Of a stretch of DNA of 64,000 nt, positions 1 to 8,753 are shown one piece after another. Below the pieces are notes generated by a model. The model was not told the origin of the DNA. It searched no databases and saw only the letters and a program-made list of their open reading frames with translations. The DNA is taken from positions 124,001 through 188,000 of the forward strand of contig NZ_JADPKS010000008.1 of NCBI RefSeq assembly GCF_023074175.1. The letters run 5' to 3'. Position 1 is the first letter of the stretch; every line of letters begins with the position of its first letter. This DNA comes from Bradyrhizobium sp. 139. GTDB taxonomy: Bacteria; Pseudomonadota; Alphaproteobacteria; Rhizobiales; Xanthobacteraceae. Position numbers and translations under genes: made by a program.

Positions 1-794
1 CGATCGCCCATTTTGGTGGCTTCGGCGTCCAACCCAATATACCAGGTGAGCCTGACCTCGCGTAGTTCCGTCAGGGGCTCGATGACAACATCGATCCCGA
101 GCAGATGGGAAACCCAGCGTGTCATCACCTGCGCCAGCGCACGCGAACCTCGCCCGCCCGCTGTGAGATCGAGAGCCATATCGAACCGCTCGCTGCGGTT
201 CCAATAACTCTCGGCGTTTTCCTCATCCAGCACATCGAGCTGGACGTCCGTCTTGGTGCCCAGCATCGAGATCAGCGACAAAATAGGTGTCGGGCTGCGA
301 CCGCCGACGACCTCCTCATCGCCAACCAGCAAGGCATGTTCATGCGGCAGAACCCGCTGCGGCCGGAAGAATAGCTCGGCGGCGCGCAGCACGAACGGAT
401 CGTCGCCGCCATCAAGGGCGTTGCGCAGGATCACGTGCACGAGCTGATTGACGAACAGCGGCGGCAGATCGTTTGACCGCGAGCGAACGGCCGCGAGATA
501 CGCAGCTTCGAGCGTCGGATGGCGCAAAATGAGATCGCGAAACCCCAGTACGAAGCGCCAGTTCTCCCTGGCATCCTGATCGACGATCGCGGCGACCTCG
601 TCCGCACCGACCGGCTGGCGCGGGTTGGCGAACATCTCGCGGTGCAGTTTTCGCTCGACCGGGCACGCCTCGTCTGGCGGCGTCAGCTCGGAACGGGCAA
701 AATAGGCTTTGAGGAATTCGTCGGTGACGCAGAGACCGCCGCTCGCATCGCGATCGAGCAGATGATGGCCGCAGGCGATCCAGAAATCTTTCAT
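1..794 (-). CDS. DUF6352 family protein (partial, C-terminus outside window)
   Basis: An open frame on the minus strand starts at ATG 792-794 with MKDFWIACGHHLLDR and stays open to the window edge, so about 264 codons are visible and the stop lies outside. The start is set by a 4-base ATGA overlap with the stop of the upstream DUF6505 gene, which implies translational coupling. The N-terminus and the following ARSELTPPDEAC stretch match my memory of DUF6352. No membrane segment, signal peptide or catalytic motif is visible. Function is unknown; the only clue is its place in a tight three-gene unit beside a large iron-sulfur protein. Confidence 0.72.
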   Translation of the reverse strand, partial: MKDFWIACGHHLLDRDASGGLCVTDEFLKAYFARSELTPPDEACPVERKLHREMFANPRQPVGADEVAAIVDQDARENWRFVLGFRDLILRHPTLEAAYLAAVRSRSNDLPPLFVNQLVHVILRNALDGGDDPFVLRAAELFFRPQRVLPHEHALLVGDEEVVGGRSPTPILSLISMLGTKTDVQLDVLDEENAESYWNRSERFDMALDLTAGGRGSRALAQVMTRWVSHLLGIDVVIEPLTELREVRLTWYIGLDAEATKMGD

Positions 795-1345
795 CTCAGG
801 CGCGGCTCCCGACCTAAATCCGCGAGGTTGAGGTCACCGTCAGGTTCCAGGTCATCCTCCATTTCCATGAACGAGAACGCCCTGCCGTGCCCCTCCTGCC
901 GTTCCCGCAATTGCAGTCTGCGGAAGGATTCGCGGATCTCGCCACCGCTTGCCATACGCTGCACCGCAATCAAAGAGCTGATCGGGTGCGTGCAGAGCGA
1001 CTGCGCAAAAGCCACCTCCTCTTCCGCGGCGGTCCTCGCAACTGCGATGTCCGGCGCGCCGAAGCGATCAAGGAGTTGCGCGGCGAGGAGCTCGATCAGC
1101 GCACGGCAATCGTTCTCCGTCGCCGGAACAATCTGGGCCAGCGTCGACCATCCCCAGGACTGCACGCCGAGAAAGCCGCTGCGGAAGGCGGCGCGCGCCT
1201 TTCCGCTCAGCTTCGCCGGATCGTGATCGCAGAAGCGAAAAGTGCCGGAGACGGCCCATTCACCTGCTTCCGCCGGCACGTCGAATACGAAGGTGTCGGA
1301 CGCATCCAGTGCGATGGTGCGCAGAAGTTTCACGGACTTTTTCAC
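791..1345 (-). CDS. DUF6505 family protein
   Basis: 184 aa, starting MKKSVKLLRTIALDASDTFVF. The middle holds a conserved-looking GFLGVQSWGWSTL stretch (about residues 58-70) and the C-terminus is acidic. No signal peptide, membrane segment or cysteine cluster is seen, so a soluble cytoplasmic protein is likely. It overlaps by 4 bases with the gene on each side (biotin/lipoate-ligase-like upstream, DUF6352 downstream), so the three are almost certainly one transcript. I recall DUF6505 and DUF6352 as neighbours in Bradyrhizobium-type genomes. Biochemical function is unknown. Confidence 0.72.
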   Translation of the reverse strand: MKKSVKLLRTIALDASDTFVFDVPAEAGEWAVSGTFRFCDHDPAKLSGKARAAFRSGFLGVQSWGWSTLAQIVPATENDCRALIELLAAQLLDRFGAPDIAVARTAAEEEVAFAQSLCTHPISSLIAVQRMASGGEIRESFRRLQLRERQEGHGRAFSFMEMEDDLEPDGDLNLADLGREPRLR

Positions 1346-2067
1346 TGCTTCCGCCCTCCAAGAATCGGATCGAGCCAGGAGGGCCAGGCCAGGGCCTTGA
1401 CGAGGTCTGCCCGCTCGGTCGTATCACTACCGGTGCGGCGCGTGAGCAGATCGCCGCAATCATCGATGCGTCGAAGCGTTTGCCGCTCGCGAGGGATGCG
1501 GCTGAGATATTCGCGCGCGACACTGTCAAATCCATCCACCTGCCAACTGTCGATCGCGCGCATCAGGTGCCGCGCAAAGCTCTCGGTCACCTGCACCGCT
1601 CCGGCCTCGCCAAACCCCTCCTGATCCAGGGCGGAGGCGAGCGGATAAACACCGGAATCGTGATCGGCCATTGCCACGGTCCGGATCATGGCTCCGAACA
1701 CGAGCCAGGCCGGCGGCTCATCCTCGTCCGCGGACAGAGGCCAGCCCATCCGTCCCCCGCCAACCAGTCCTCCGTCGATCCTCACGGCATCCGGCCAATC
1801 GATCGCAACCTCCTTGGTCGGTGGCGCATAGGCGCGCAGGGCGTCTGTGAGGGCAACCATGCAGGCGTAGAAAGCGCGTCGCGCAGTCGTCAGTGGCTCA
1901 GCCGGCTCCAGCACCACCGCGAACTCGGCGAGGTCGAACCGTCCGACATAGACCAGCGTGCCAGCGCCGCTTTCGGGTGCAATGCGGCATGCATGAGCAA
2001 GCGCGTCCCCGCTCTCGCGCAACCGGACCAGGGTGAAGGGTGGCGGCAATTGGATCGGTTCCGCCAT
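1342..2067 (-). CDS. Biotin/lipoate--protein ligase-like protein
   Basis: 241 aa. The centre resembles the biotin/lipoate ligase fold: residues 65-100 carry ALRAYAPPTKEVAIDWPDAV followed by RIDGGLVGGGRMGWPL, like the 'W-P-N-D-i-l-v-d-g-k-k-i-gG' core of BirA/LplA enzymes. The classic RxRGRxG biotinyl-AMP loop is not obvious, so ligase activity is inferred from fold only and the target protein is unknown. The C-terminal part (after about 180) fits the DUF4444-type tail I recall on these proteins. It is the first gene of a coupled minus-strand trio and is divergent from the 4Fe-4S protein across about 124 bases. Confidence 0.68.
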   Translation of the reverse strand: MAEPIQLPPPFTLVRLRESGDALAHACRIAPESGAGTLVYVGRFDLAEFAVVLEPAEPLTTARRAFYACMVALTDALRAYAPPTKEVAIDWPDAVRIDGGLVGGGRMGWPLSADEDEPPAWLVFGAMIRTVAMADHDSGVYPLASALDQEGFGEAGAVQVTESFARHLMRAIDSWQVDGFDSVAREYLSRIPRERQTLRRIDDCGDLLTRRTGSDTTERADLVKALAWPSWLDPILGGRKQ

Positions 2068-2191
2068 GGAAACGTGGCTCGTTGGGATCGACCGCAGGTC
2101 GTCCTCCCATTTCCTTTTCTTCCCGATTGGGAATATCTATACGAGGCGGAGGATCGGCGCGAGTCCGTCTTCCGCCGCCTTCCCGGGGAGG
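2068..2191. promoter_or_regulatory. Divergent intergenic region between ligase-like gene and 4Fe-4S gene
   Basis: The 124 bases between two divergent starts must hold the promoters for both transcripts. I could not assign convincing -35/-10 boxes. A purine-rich GGGGAGG directly abuts the chosen plus-strand ATG, which is closer than ideal for a ribosome binding site. Confidence 0.35.
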
Positions 2192-4216
2192 ATGAACCTG
2201 GAGCAGCCAGCGAAGACCATCCTGATTTGCTCGTGTGAAGACACGATGCGGCTTGATGTGGCCGCGATCCAGCGCGGATGCGGCAACTGCGACATCAAGA
2301 GTTTTCGCCATCTGTGCGGGGCCGAGCTCGACCACTTTCGAGGGGCCGCAAAGGCGGAGGGCCGTCTGACCGTTGCCTGCACGTTTCAGCAATCCCTGTT
2401 TACGGAGGAAGCCGGCGAGGATGCCGCGGCGATCGCTTTCGCAAACATTCGCGAGACGGCGGGCTGGTCGATCGAAGGCACGCAAGCGAGCCCCAAAATA
2501 GCGGCACTGCTCGCAGCGAGCGCCGTGCAGGTGCCCGACTATCCGCTGGTCACGCTTGCGAGCGACGGGGTCATCCTGATCTATGGCCGGAACGAGGCCG
2601 CGATCGAAGCCGGGCGGCTGCTTTCGGATCATCTCGATGTGACGGTGATGCTGAGGGAACCCGGCGAGATCGCCTCGCCTGTGGCAACTCCCTTTCCGGT
2701 CGTGAAGGGAACGATCCGTAACGCCAGAGGACATTTTGGCGCTTTCGAGCTCACGATCGACGACTACGCCCGCCCGCGCCCGTCCTCGCGGCATCACTAC
2801 ATTTTTGAAAATCCACGCAGGGGTGCCACCTCGCGCTGCGACATCGTCCTTGACCTATCGGGAGAAAGGCCCCTGTTCCCGGCGCATGATCTGCGCGATG
2901 GCTATCTGCGAGCTGATCCCAAGGACCCGGGCGCCGTGCTGCGCACGGTGCTGAGCGCGCGCGATCTCGTCGGACGTTTCGATAAGCCCAGATATATCGA
3001 GTTCACGCCGGACCTTTGCGCCCATTCGCGCTCGAATCTGACCGGCTGCCATCGCTGTCTCGATCTATGTCCCACGAATGCGATCACGCAAGCCGGCAAT
3101 CATGTCGCCATCAATGCAGAGATTTGCGCCGGATGCGGCCAATGCGCAGCCTCCTGTCCGACAGGAGCGGCGTCCTACGCGTTGCCGCCCGCGGACACCC
3201 AGCTCCAGATCATCCGCGCGATGCTGCTCGCTTACGACCAAGCCGGCGGATCGAATCCGGTTCTTTTGTTGCACGAGGGCCTGCATGGCACACCGCTGAT
3301 CGACGCGCTCGCCCGTCACGGCGATGGTCTCCCTGCGCAAGTCATCCCTCTTGCCGTCAACGAGGTGACGCAAGTCGGGCTGGAGGCCATCATCGGCGCC
3401 TTTGCCTATGGAGCATCGGCGTTTCGGTTTTTGCTCCGTGCCAAGCCGCGGCATGACGTAACTGGCCTCACGCAGACGGTCAGCATGGCGGAGACCATCC
3501 TTGCGGGCCTCGGATTTGAAGGGCGCCGGGTTGCGGCGATCGAAACGGATGATCCCGAGGCACTGCTGGAACAGCTGAAGGGCATCGGGCAATTTGCTGC
3601 GGTGAAGACGCCTGCAACCTTCAAGACTGTCGGCAAGCGGCGCGACCTGCTTCGCTTTGCCTTGAGCGAACTGCATCGCCTCGCGCCGAAGCCAGTCGAT
3701 GTCATTGCGCTACCAGGCGGCGCGCCGATCGGCGCGGTGAACGTCAATACGGACGGATGTACGCTGTGTCTCTCCTGCGTTTCTGCCTGCCCCACCGGCG
3801 CGCTTCGCGACGATCCCGAGCGTCCGGTGCTCAAATTCGTCGAAGATGCCTGCGTGCAATGCGGCCTCTGCCAGAGCACCTGTCCCGAGAAGGTCATCAC
3901 GCTCAAGCCCCAGATCGATTTCCGCGCCGGCCGCGCGCCGGCGATTGTGATCAAGGAGGAAGAACCTGCGCTTTGCATCCGCTGCGGCACGGCGTTCGGC
4001 GTGAAGAGCACGATTGATCGGATCGCAGCGAAGCTCGAGGGCCGGCATTGGATGTATCCGGCCGGCGACAAGCGTCTCGACTCCATCAGGATGTGCGCGG
4101 ATTGCCGCGTGATCGTGATGAGCGAACAGCAGTTCGATCCCTTCGAGGGCGTGCCGGAACGCGCGCCGCCCCGAACCACCGAGGATTACTTGCACCCGCC
4201 GGAGAGCAAGAGCTGA
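2192..4216 (+). CDS. Multi-cluster 4Fe-4S ferredoxin-type protein
   Basis: 674 aa from ATG 2192. The frame is open further upstream, but the family-like N-terminus begins here (TILICSCEDTM at about 8-18). A ferredoxin-type pair of clusters lies at about 276-325 (CHRCLDLC, then CAGCGQCAASCP). A second pair lies at about 523-570 (CTLCLSCVSACP, then CVQCGLCQSTCP). Two further cysteine pairs sit near the C-terminus (CIRC about 595, CADC about 636). The protein lacks a signal peptide and is probably a cytoplasmic electron-transfer module. Its likely redox partner, perhaps a molybdo-enzyme such as formate dehydrogenase beyond the window, is inference. It converges on the WD40-cytochrome gene downstream. 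Confidence 0.82.
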   Translation: MNLEQPAKTILICSCEDTMRLDVAAIQRGCGNCDIKSFRHLCGAELDHFRGAAKAEGRLTVACTFQQSLFTEEAGEDAAAIAFANIRETAGWSIEGTQASPKIAALLAASAVQVPDYPLVTLASDGVILIYGRNEAAIEAGRLLSDHLDVTVMLREPGEIASPVATPFPVVKGTIRNARGHFGAFELTIDDYARPRPSSRHHYIFENPRRGATSRCDIVLDLSGERPLFPAHDLRDGYLRADPKDPGAVLRTVLSARDLVGRFDKPRYIEFTPDLCAHSRSNLTGCHRCLDLCPTNAITQAGNHVAINAEICAGCGQCAASCPTGAASYALPPADTQLQIIRAMLLAYDQAGGSNPVLLLHEGLHGTPLIDALARHGDGLPAQVIPLAVNEVTQVGLEAIIGAFAYGASAFRFLLRAKPRHDVTGLTQTVSMAETILAGLGFEGRRVAAIETDDPEALLEQLKGIGQFAAVKTPATFKTVGKRRDLLRFALSELHRLAPKPVDVIALPGGAPIGAVNVNTDGCTLCLSCVSACPTGALRDDPERPVLKFVEDACVQCGLCQSTCPEKVITLKPQIDFRAGRAPAIVIKEEEPALCIRCGTAFGVKSTIDRIAAKLEGRHWMYPAGDKRLDSIRMCADCRVIVMSEQQFDPFEGVPERAPPRTTEDYLHPPESKS

Positions 4217-4254
4217 GGCGTGAACTTTTGCTCGACAAACGTTGCGGTCCTCGC

Positions 4255-5538
4255 CTATTGCGAGGTGGTCCGGACCAAGAAGTCCGTCAATGCGCGGCGG
4301 TCATCGGCCGAACCGATGCGCTGATCCGGCATCTTCGTTCCCGGCGTGTAGGCGTTCGGCCCCACTTCAAACAGCTTTGCGACCGTCTCCGGGGTCCAAA
4401 CGATATCCATCTTCTTGAGGGCCTCGGAAAACCGATAGTCAGGGAGCGAGGCGATCTTCCGGCCGAACAATCCGGACAGCGTTGGCCCTGCGCGTTGCGC
4501 CTCCTTCGCCGACAGCGTGTGACAGGCCACGCAGGCGCGAAAGACCTCGGCGCCGTGGTCGCCCGCATAGACGGCCAGCGGATCCGCAGATGTCTCGAAC
4601 AGGTTCGAGCCGGCCGGCTCACCGCTCTGCACGTTCCAGCGCCGGATCTTTCCGTCCGCACCTCCGGTCACGAGCGTCGCTGCATCATGCAGGAAGGCGA
4701 CCGACCAGACCGGGAGCCCCACGAGCGTCCGCAACACGCCCCGGGACTTGCGCTCTACGATGCCGACGGTGCCGCCGATGGCTGCGGCGGCGATCAATGC
4801 CCCATCATCGGAAAGCGCCAAGGCGACAATCGGTGCCGAGCCTGCGGCCACTTCGCCCGCCGGCTTGCCGTCCGGCGTCAACATGCGCAGCATGCCGTCC
4901 GCCCCTCCCGCGAGGATCTCGCCATCGGGCGCGATAGCGACGGCGTTCGGTGGCGCGGGCAGCGCCACCGTTTCAGGCTGGCCATCCGGCAAGCGCCAGA
5001 TGCGCAACGCAAGATCATAGCCGACGCTCACGAGCGACATCCCGTCCGGAGCGAAGGCGACGCCATTCACATTCTGCGTGTGACCTTCGAAGGCGCGGGA
5101 CGCGCCGTCAGCCAGGGACCAGAGCCGCATGGTGTGGTCCCACGAGGCCGAGGCGACTTTCGACCCATCAGGCGACACGGCAATTGCCACGACGGGACCG
5201 GTATGCCCCTCCAGGATCCGATCAGGCTGCTGCCGGCCTGCCGTCCACACTGCGATCCGGGCGTCAGCACCTGCGGTGATCATGCGCCCGTCCTTCAGGA
5301 ACGCGACTGCGTTGATGGCATCAGCATGATACCGCAGCACCTCGTTCGCGGCGTCGTTCTTCAGCGACCAGCGGATGGCGGCCGTGTCGAAGCTGCCCGA
5401 CAACAGACTGTCACCGTCAGGCGAAACGGCGAGCGCCCGGACAGGGCCGCCGTGACCTGCCATCTGGGCGTGCGAGGACACAGCAACAAGAGTCAGCAGG
5501 GCTGCCACGGCAGGGACGCATGAAGCCCAGCCCGTCAA
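4255..5538 (-). CDS. WD40 repeat - cytochrome c fusion protein
   Basis: 427 aa with a Sec-type signal (residues 1-25, cleavage near SSHAQ). Residues about 28-315 form seven or so WD40 blades: repeated GH..PV..[AV]A.SPDG...ASGS.D...R.W units such as ILEGHTGPVVAIAVSPDG. Residues about 325-427 form a class I c-type cytochrome with a CVACH heme site (about 338-342) and a likely distal Met in PGTKMPDQR. It should be periplasmic, the propeller perhaps docking a partner and the heme passing electrons. A small exported-protein gene lies 34 bases upstream on the same strand and is probably co-transcribed. Start chosen at the signal peptide. Confidence 0.85.
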   Translation of the reverse strand: MTGWASCVPAVAALLTLVAVSSHAQMAGHGGPVRALAVSPDGDSLLSGSFDTAAIRWSLKNDAANEVLRYHADAINAVAFLKDGRMITAGADARIAVWTAGRQQPDRILEGHTGPVVAIAVSPDGSKVASASWDHTMRLWSLADGASRAFEGHTQNVNGVAFAPDGMSLVSVGYDLALRIWRLPDGQPETVALPAPPNAVAIAPDGEILAGGADGMLRMLTPDGKPAGEVAAGSAPIVALALSDDGALIAAAAIGGTVGIVERKSRGVLRTLVGLPVWSVAFLHDAATLVTGGADGKIRRWNVQSGEPAGSNLFETSADPLAVYAGDHGAEVFRACVACHTLSAKEAQRAGPTLSGLFGRKIASLPDYRFSEALKKMDIVWTPETVAKLFEVGPNAYTPGTKMPDQRIGSADDRRALTDFLVRTTSQ

Positions 5539-5572
5539 TCTTTTCCCGCCATGGTCATGTGCGGCGCCATGT

Positions 5573-5833
5573 CTACTTCTCCGGCGACACGACCTTCTTG
5601 GACGAGCCCTCGGGCGCAGCCTGCATCGCTGGCGGGCTTTGACCTTGCGGACTTTCAGCGGGCGCCCCGCCGGAACCCGTATTGATCGGACCCGTCCAGC
5701 CCTGTGGCTGCAGTTGGCCCTTCTCCTCCGGGCGGGTCTGCGCTGCAGGCGCCCCGGTCTGCCCGGACTGGGCGAGCGCGCTATCGAAGGTCGCCAGCGC
5801 TGCCAAACATAAGATGGCTGTCAGTGCCTTCAC
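5573..5833 (-). CDS. Small exported Pro/Gln-rich protein
   Basis: 86 aa. Residues 1-21 are a clear signal peptide (MKALTAILCLAALATFDSAL, then AQ). The mature part is low-complexity, rich in Pro, Gln, Gly and Ser, with no cysteines and no known domain. It precedes the WD40-cytochrome c gene by 34 bases on the same strand, suggesting an operon. I do not recognise the family. Confidence 0.6.
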   Translation of the reverse strand: MKALTAILCLAALATFDSALAQSGQTGAPAAQTRPEEKGQLQPQGWTGPINTGSGGAPAESPQGQSPPAMQAAPEGSSKKVVSPEK

Positions 5834-6340
5834 GCGATATCCCTCATTTGGTGACGCTCTTCAACGAGGGAGGATCGATATCGGTTCCTCGATGTGCACT
5901 GCACCAGTTCGACCAGCGTCGGCATTGTTTTGCTTGAATGCCAGCAGCGCGAGTCCTAGCCTTGGTCCGTCAGCTCTTTGCTCGTCACGTCAAGGAAGAC
6001 GGCATGCAGGGGCGATCGGGACCATTGCTGCGGATGATCTCACGGTTACGCGCCGTTCGCGTGCTCATGAGCGCGCCAGATCCGGCGGCAGGAGAAGCTT
6101 CACCTCTGCTCATGCCTACCGTCGTCGTGCTCGTGATGCTTCTCGCTATATTGGAAGTGGATTTGCACAGGGCCGATCTTCAGTCCTTGGGGTTGATGGG
6201 CGATGCGTTCTCGGCCGACCCGGTCTTTAAGGGCCCTTAGAGCCTGGTCGGAACGGGCGCGCTTCAGATCGGTCGTCAGAGTGGATCACAGCAAGCGGCA
6301 TTGTAAGATTAAGTGCAGCTTGTAAATCATGGAGTTCCGC
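5834..6340. other. Intergenic region with one doubtful ORF
   Basis: About 500 bases. A plus-strand frame at 5938-6240 could encode 100 aa with one hydrophobic stretch (PLLMPTVVVLVMLLAILEV), but it has no ribosome binding site and resembles nothing I know, so I do not call it a gene. The rest presumably holds the promoter of the minus-strand small-protein/WD40 operon and of the 40-aa peptide that follows. Confidence 0.4.
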
Positions 6341-6463
6341 ATGAAAGCTTTTCTGCTCGGCTGCGCTGCGGCCGTTGTGATCGCAATTGCAGCAATGGCT
6401 ATCTTGGATCAGGTGCAGCAGCCCGTTGCCCAGGCGTTTGCCACGACCGGTGTGCGTCTCTGA
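6341..6463 (+). CDS. 40-aa single-pass membrane peptide
   Basis: 40 codons plus stop, MKAFLLGCAAAVVIAIAAMA then ILDQVQQPVAQAFATTGVRL. A GGAG Shine-Dalgarno at 6331-6334 is well spaced before the ATG. Residues 4-22 form a hydrophobic helix, and the tail ends in the QQPVAQAFAT..VRL pattern I remember from short hypothetical proteins common in Bradyrhizobium. Probably an inner-membrane peptide or a minimal exported peptide; function unknown. Confidence 0.62.
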   Translation: MKAFLLGCAAAVVIAIAAMAILDQVQQPVAQAFATTGVRL

Positions 6464-6590
6464 GATTGCCTGCCGCTATGATGGTTGTTGAGCGGAGTGA
6501 GCGCGGATTGCGGCTACACTCGCGTCGATCGTTGAGACAAGGCGCACGCCGACATTCGACCGCCCCATTTGCGCAATCGACTGACTCACG

Positions 6591-8753
6591 CTAGCCAGGC
6601 GCGCGGTCCGCGCCCAACGCTGAACGAGATGTCATTTCCATCACCTGCAGCAGAGCTACGCGGTTCTTCAGAACCGCGAGGGTCTCGCGCGCAGATAACT
6701 GGTTAAACAGCTCCTCGAAGCTGTCGCTATCCTCGATCTTGGCGCGGGCAATCGCGAGATCGACATCGATCGTGCCAGATTTTCGGCGCGACGGCGGCAG
6801 CGATTCGATATGTCGCCACAACAGCGCAGGGTTCCGTCGCAGCGCGTCGAGCGCGGCAGGCGCCTCGATGAAGCCAGACGAGGCAAGCTCCTTCGCCCTA
6901 ACCAATACCTCAGGCGAGAGATTGTCCTCCGGCGTCGCAAACAGCCGTCCTATTCCCCTTGGCGACGAGGTAACGATTCCGACGGGAATGGCGAGCGCGA
7001 GGCCGATGATCACCGGAGTCATCCACAGCAGCAACGGCACCGAGATTGCGAACGCACTGACCGCCATCACGATCCCACACAGTGTCGGGACTGCGAACTT
7101 GCGGTAAATCTCGTCTTGCGAGAGGCAGCCGTCGCTGCGCCGCTGAACCTGCCAACCAGCATCGCGACCAACCAGAATCTCTGCCACCGCCGTGGACTGA
7201 AAGATCATCATTGATGGCGCGATCAGCGCCGCCAGCAAAGTCTCCGCGACCACTGCCACCAAAACGCGGGTACCGCCACCAAAGGCACGCCGTTCCTCCC
7301 GGTGGACGACCATAGCGAGATAGGCCAGCAGCTTCGGCAGGATCAGAAGCCCCATCGTTGCGGCAAAGACCCAGGCGGCAAGCACAGGGTCCTGGGCCGG
7401 CCAGGTCGGAAACAGCGCGAAGCCCTTGGGGAAGTATTCTGGGCGAACGAAATACGCCTGCAAGGAGGTCAGGATACCGAGCAACAGAAACAGTAGCCAT
7501 AGCGGCGCGGTCAGATACGAACCTATTCCGGTCAAGAGATGGAGCCGCGATACCCAATGCAAGCCTCGCGCGGGCAGCACGGCAATGTGCTGCAGGTTGC
7601 CTTGGCACCAGCGGCGATCACGCGCCGCGAAATCCAGCAGCGACGGTGGGATCTCCTCGAAACTGCCTCCCAGATTGGTTGCCATGAAGATGCCCCATCC
7701 GGCACGGCGCATGAGCGCGGCCTCGACAAAGTCGTGGCTTAGTATGTGCCCGCCAAACGGCTTGCGTCCGTGCAGTTCCGGTAAGCCGGCTGCCTGCGCG
7801 AATGCCCGGACGCGGATGACGGCGTTGTGGCCCCAATAGTTGCTCTCCGAGCCGTACCACCAGGCATTTCCCGCGCCGATCAACGGACCATAGAGGCGTC
7901 CGGCAAATTGCTGAAGGCGACTGAACAGGCTGCGCGCGTTAATAATGACCGGGAGCGTCTGGATCAACGCGGCGTACGGATTGTCCTCCATCGCATGCAC
8001 CAACCGAACGACGGTGTCCCCGCTCATCAGGCTGTCGGCATCGAGGATAATCATATGGTCGTAAGCACCACCGAAGCGCCTGACCCATTCGGCGATATTG
8101 CCGGATTTCCGGGCGGTATTGTCCGAGCGGTGCCGATAGAAGAGATGGCCGACACCACAGGCCCGCTGCAGTTCTATGAATGCAAGCTCCTCCGCGATCC
8201 AGAGATTGGGATCGGTCGTATCGCTGAGCAGAAACCAGTCGAAACGCTGAGCCGTTCCGGTGGCTTCGACCGACTCATACATGGCGCGCAGCCGTGCCAT
8301 GACGTGATGCGGATCCTCGTTGTAGATGGGCAGCAGCATGGCCGTGCGAGTCGAGATCGCGGGTACCGGTCCTTCGTTGTCGATCGGCAGGACATCTCGG
8401 CCTCTTGCCAGCAGCACGAAAAAGCCGGCCAGCGACGATATGAACGAAAATGCGATCCAGGCAAACAGGATCACGAACAGCGTTAGCACCAGTCCTTCCA
8501 ACACCGTGATCCCGCCGACCTGAAGCACTTCGTACATCCCGTAAGCACCTGCTGCGGTGAGAGCCACTGTGCCAGTCAAAATGAGGATGCGCCGCACCGT
8601 AAAGCCTTCGCCGCACCTGCATGGCGTCGACTCGGGTATCCGATCGAACCGACAGGCCGGCATGGCGATCGGGCTTTCAGCGGGCAAGTAGCACTCGCCG
8701 TCGATAAGCTCGAGCGCGGGCGATGTCCTCATGGTGTCCATCGATATATCCAA
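6591..8753 (-). CDS. mdoH: Glucans biosynthesis glucosyltransferase H
   Basis: 720 aa inner-membrane GT2 enzyme that polymerises the beta-glucan backbone of osmoregulated periplasmic glucans from UDP-glucose. Two N-terminal membrane spans (about 52-75 and 85-112) precede the catalytic domain. Visible motifs are RTAMLLPIYNEDPHHV (about 136), ILDADSL (metal-binding DxD, about 235), SHDFVEAALMRRAGW (about 340) and RDRRWCQGN (the QxxRW-type motif, about 385). A multi-span C-terminal half follows. Its start overlaps the end of the upstream mdoG/mdoD-type gene by 25 bases, the usual opgGH arrangement. Length is shorter than E. coli OpgH (about 850), mainly at the N-terminus. Confidence 0.92.
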   Translation of the reverse strand: MDISMDTMRTSPALELIDGECYLPAESPIAMPACRFDRIPESTPCRCGEGFTVRRILILTGTVALTAAGAYGMYEVLQVGGITVLEGLVLTLFVILFAWIAFSFISSLAGFFVLLARGRDVLPIDNEGPVPAISTRTAMLLPIYNEDPHHVMARLRAMYESVEATGTAQRFDWFLLSDTTDPNLWIAEELAFIELQRACGVGHLFYRHRSDNTARKSGNIAEWVRRFGGAYDHMIILDADSLMSGDTVVRLVHAMEDNPYAALIQTLPVIINARSLFSRLQQFAGRLYGPLIGAGNAWWYGSESNYWGHNAVIRVRAFAQAAGLPELHGRKPFGGHILSHDFVEAALMRRAGWGIFMATNLGGSFEEIPPSLLDFAARDRRWCQGNLQHIAVLPARGLHWVSRLHLLTGIGSYLTAPLWLLFLLLGILTSLQAYFVRPEYFPKGFALFPTWPAQDPVLAAWVFAATMGLLILPKLLAYLAMVVHREERRAFGGGTRVLVAVVAETLLAALIAPSMMIFQSTAVAEILVGRDAGWQVQRRSDGCLSQDEIYRKFAVPTLCGIVMAVSAFAISVPLLLWMTPVIIGLALAIPVGIVTSSPRGIGRLFATPEDNLSPEVLVRAKELASSGFIEAPAALDALRRNPALLWRHIESLPPSRRKSGTIDVDLAIARAKIEDSDSFEELFNQLSARETLAVLKNRVALLQVMEMTSRSALGADRAPG

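Noticed and set aside
5938..6240. 100-codon plus-strand ORF
   Set aside because: No ribosome binding site, no recognisable family, and composition unlike neighbouring genes; reported only within the intergenic entry.
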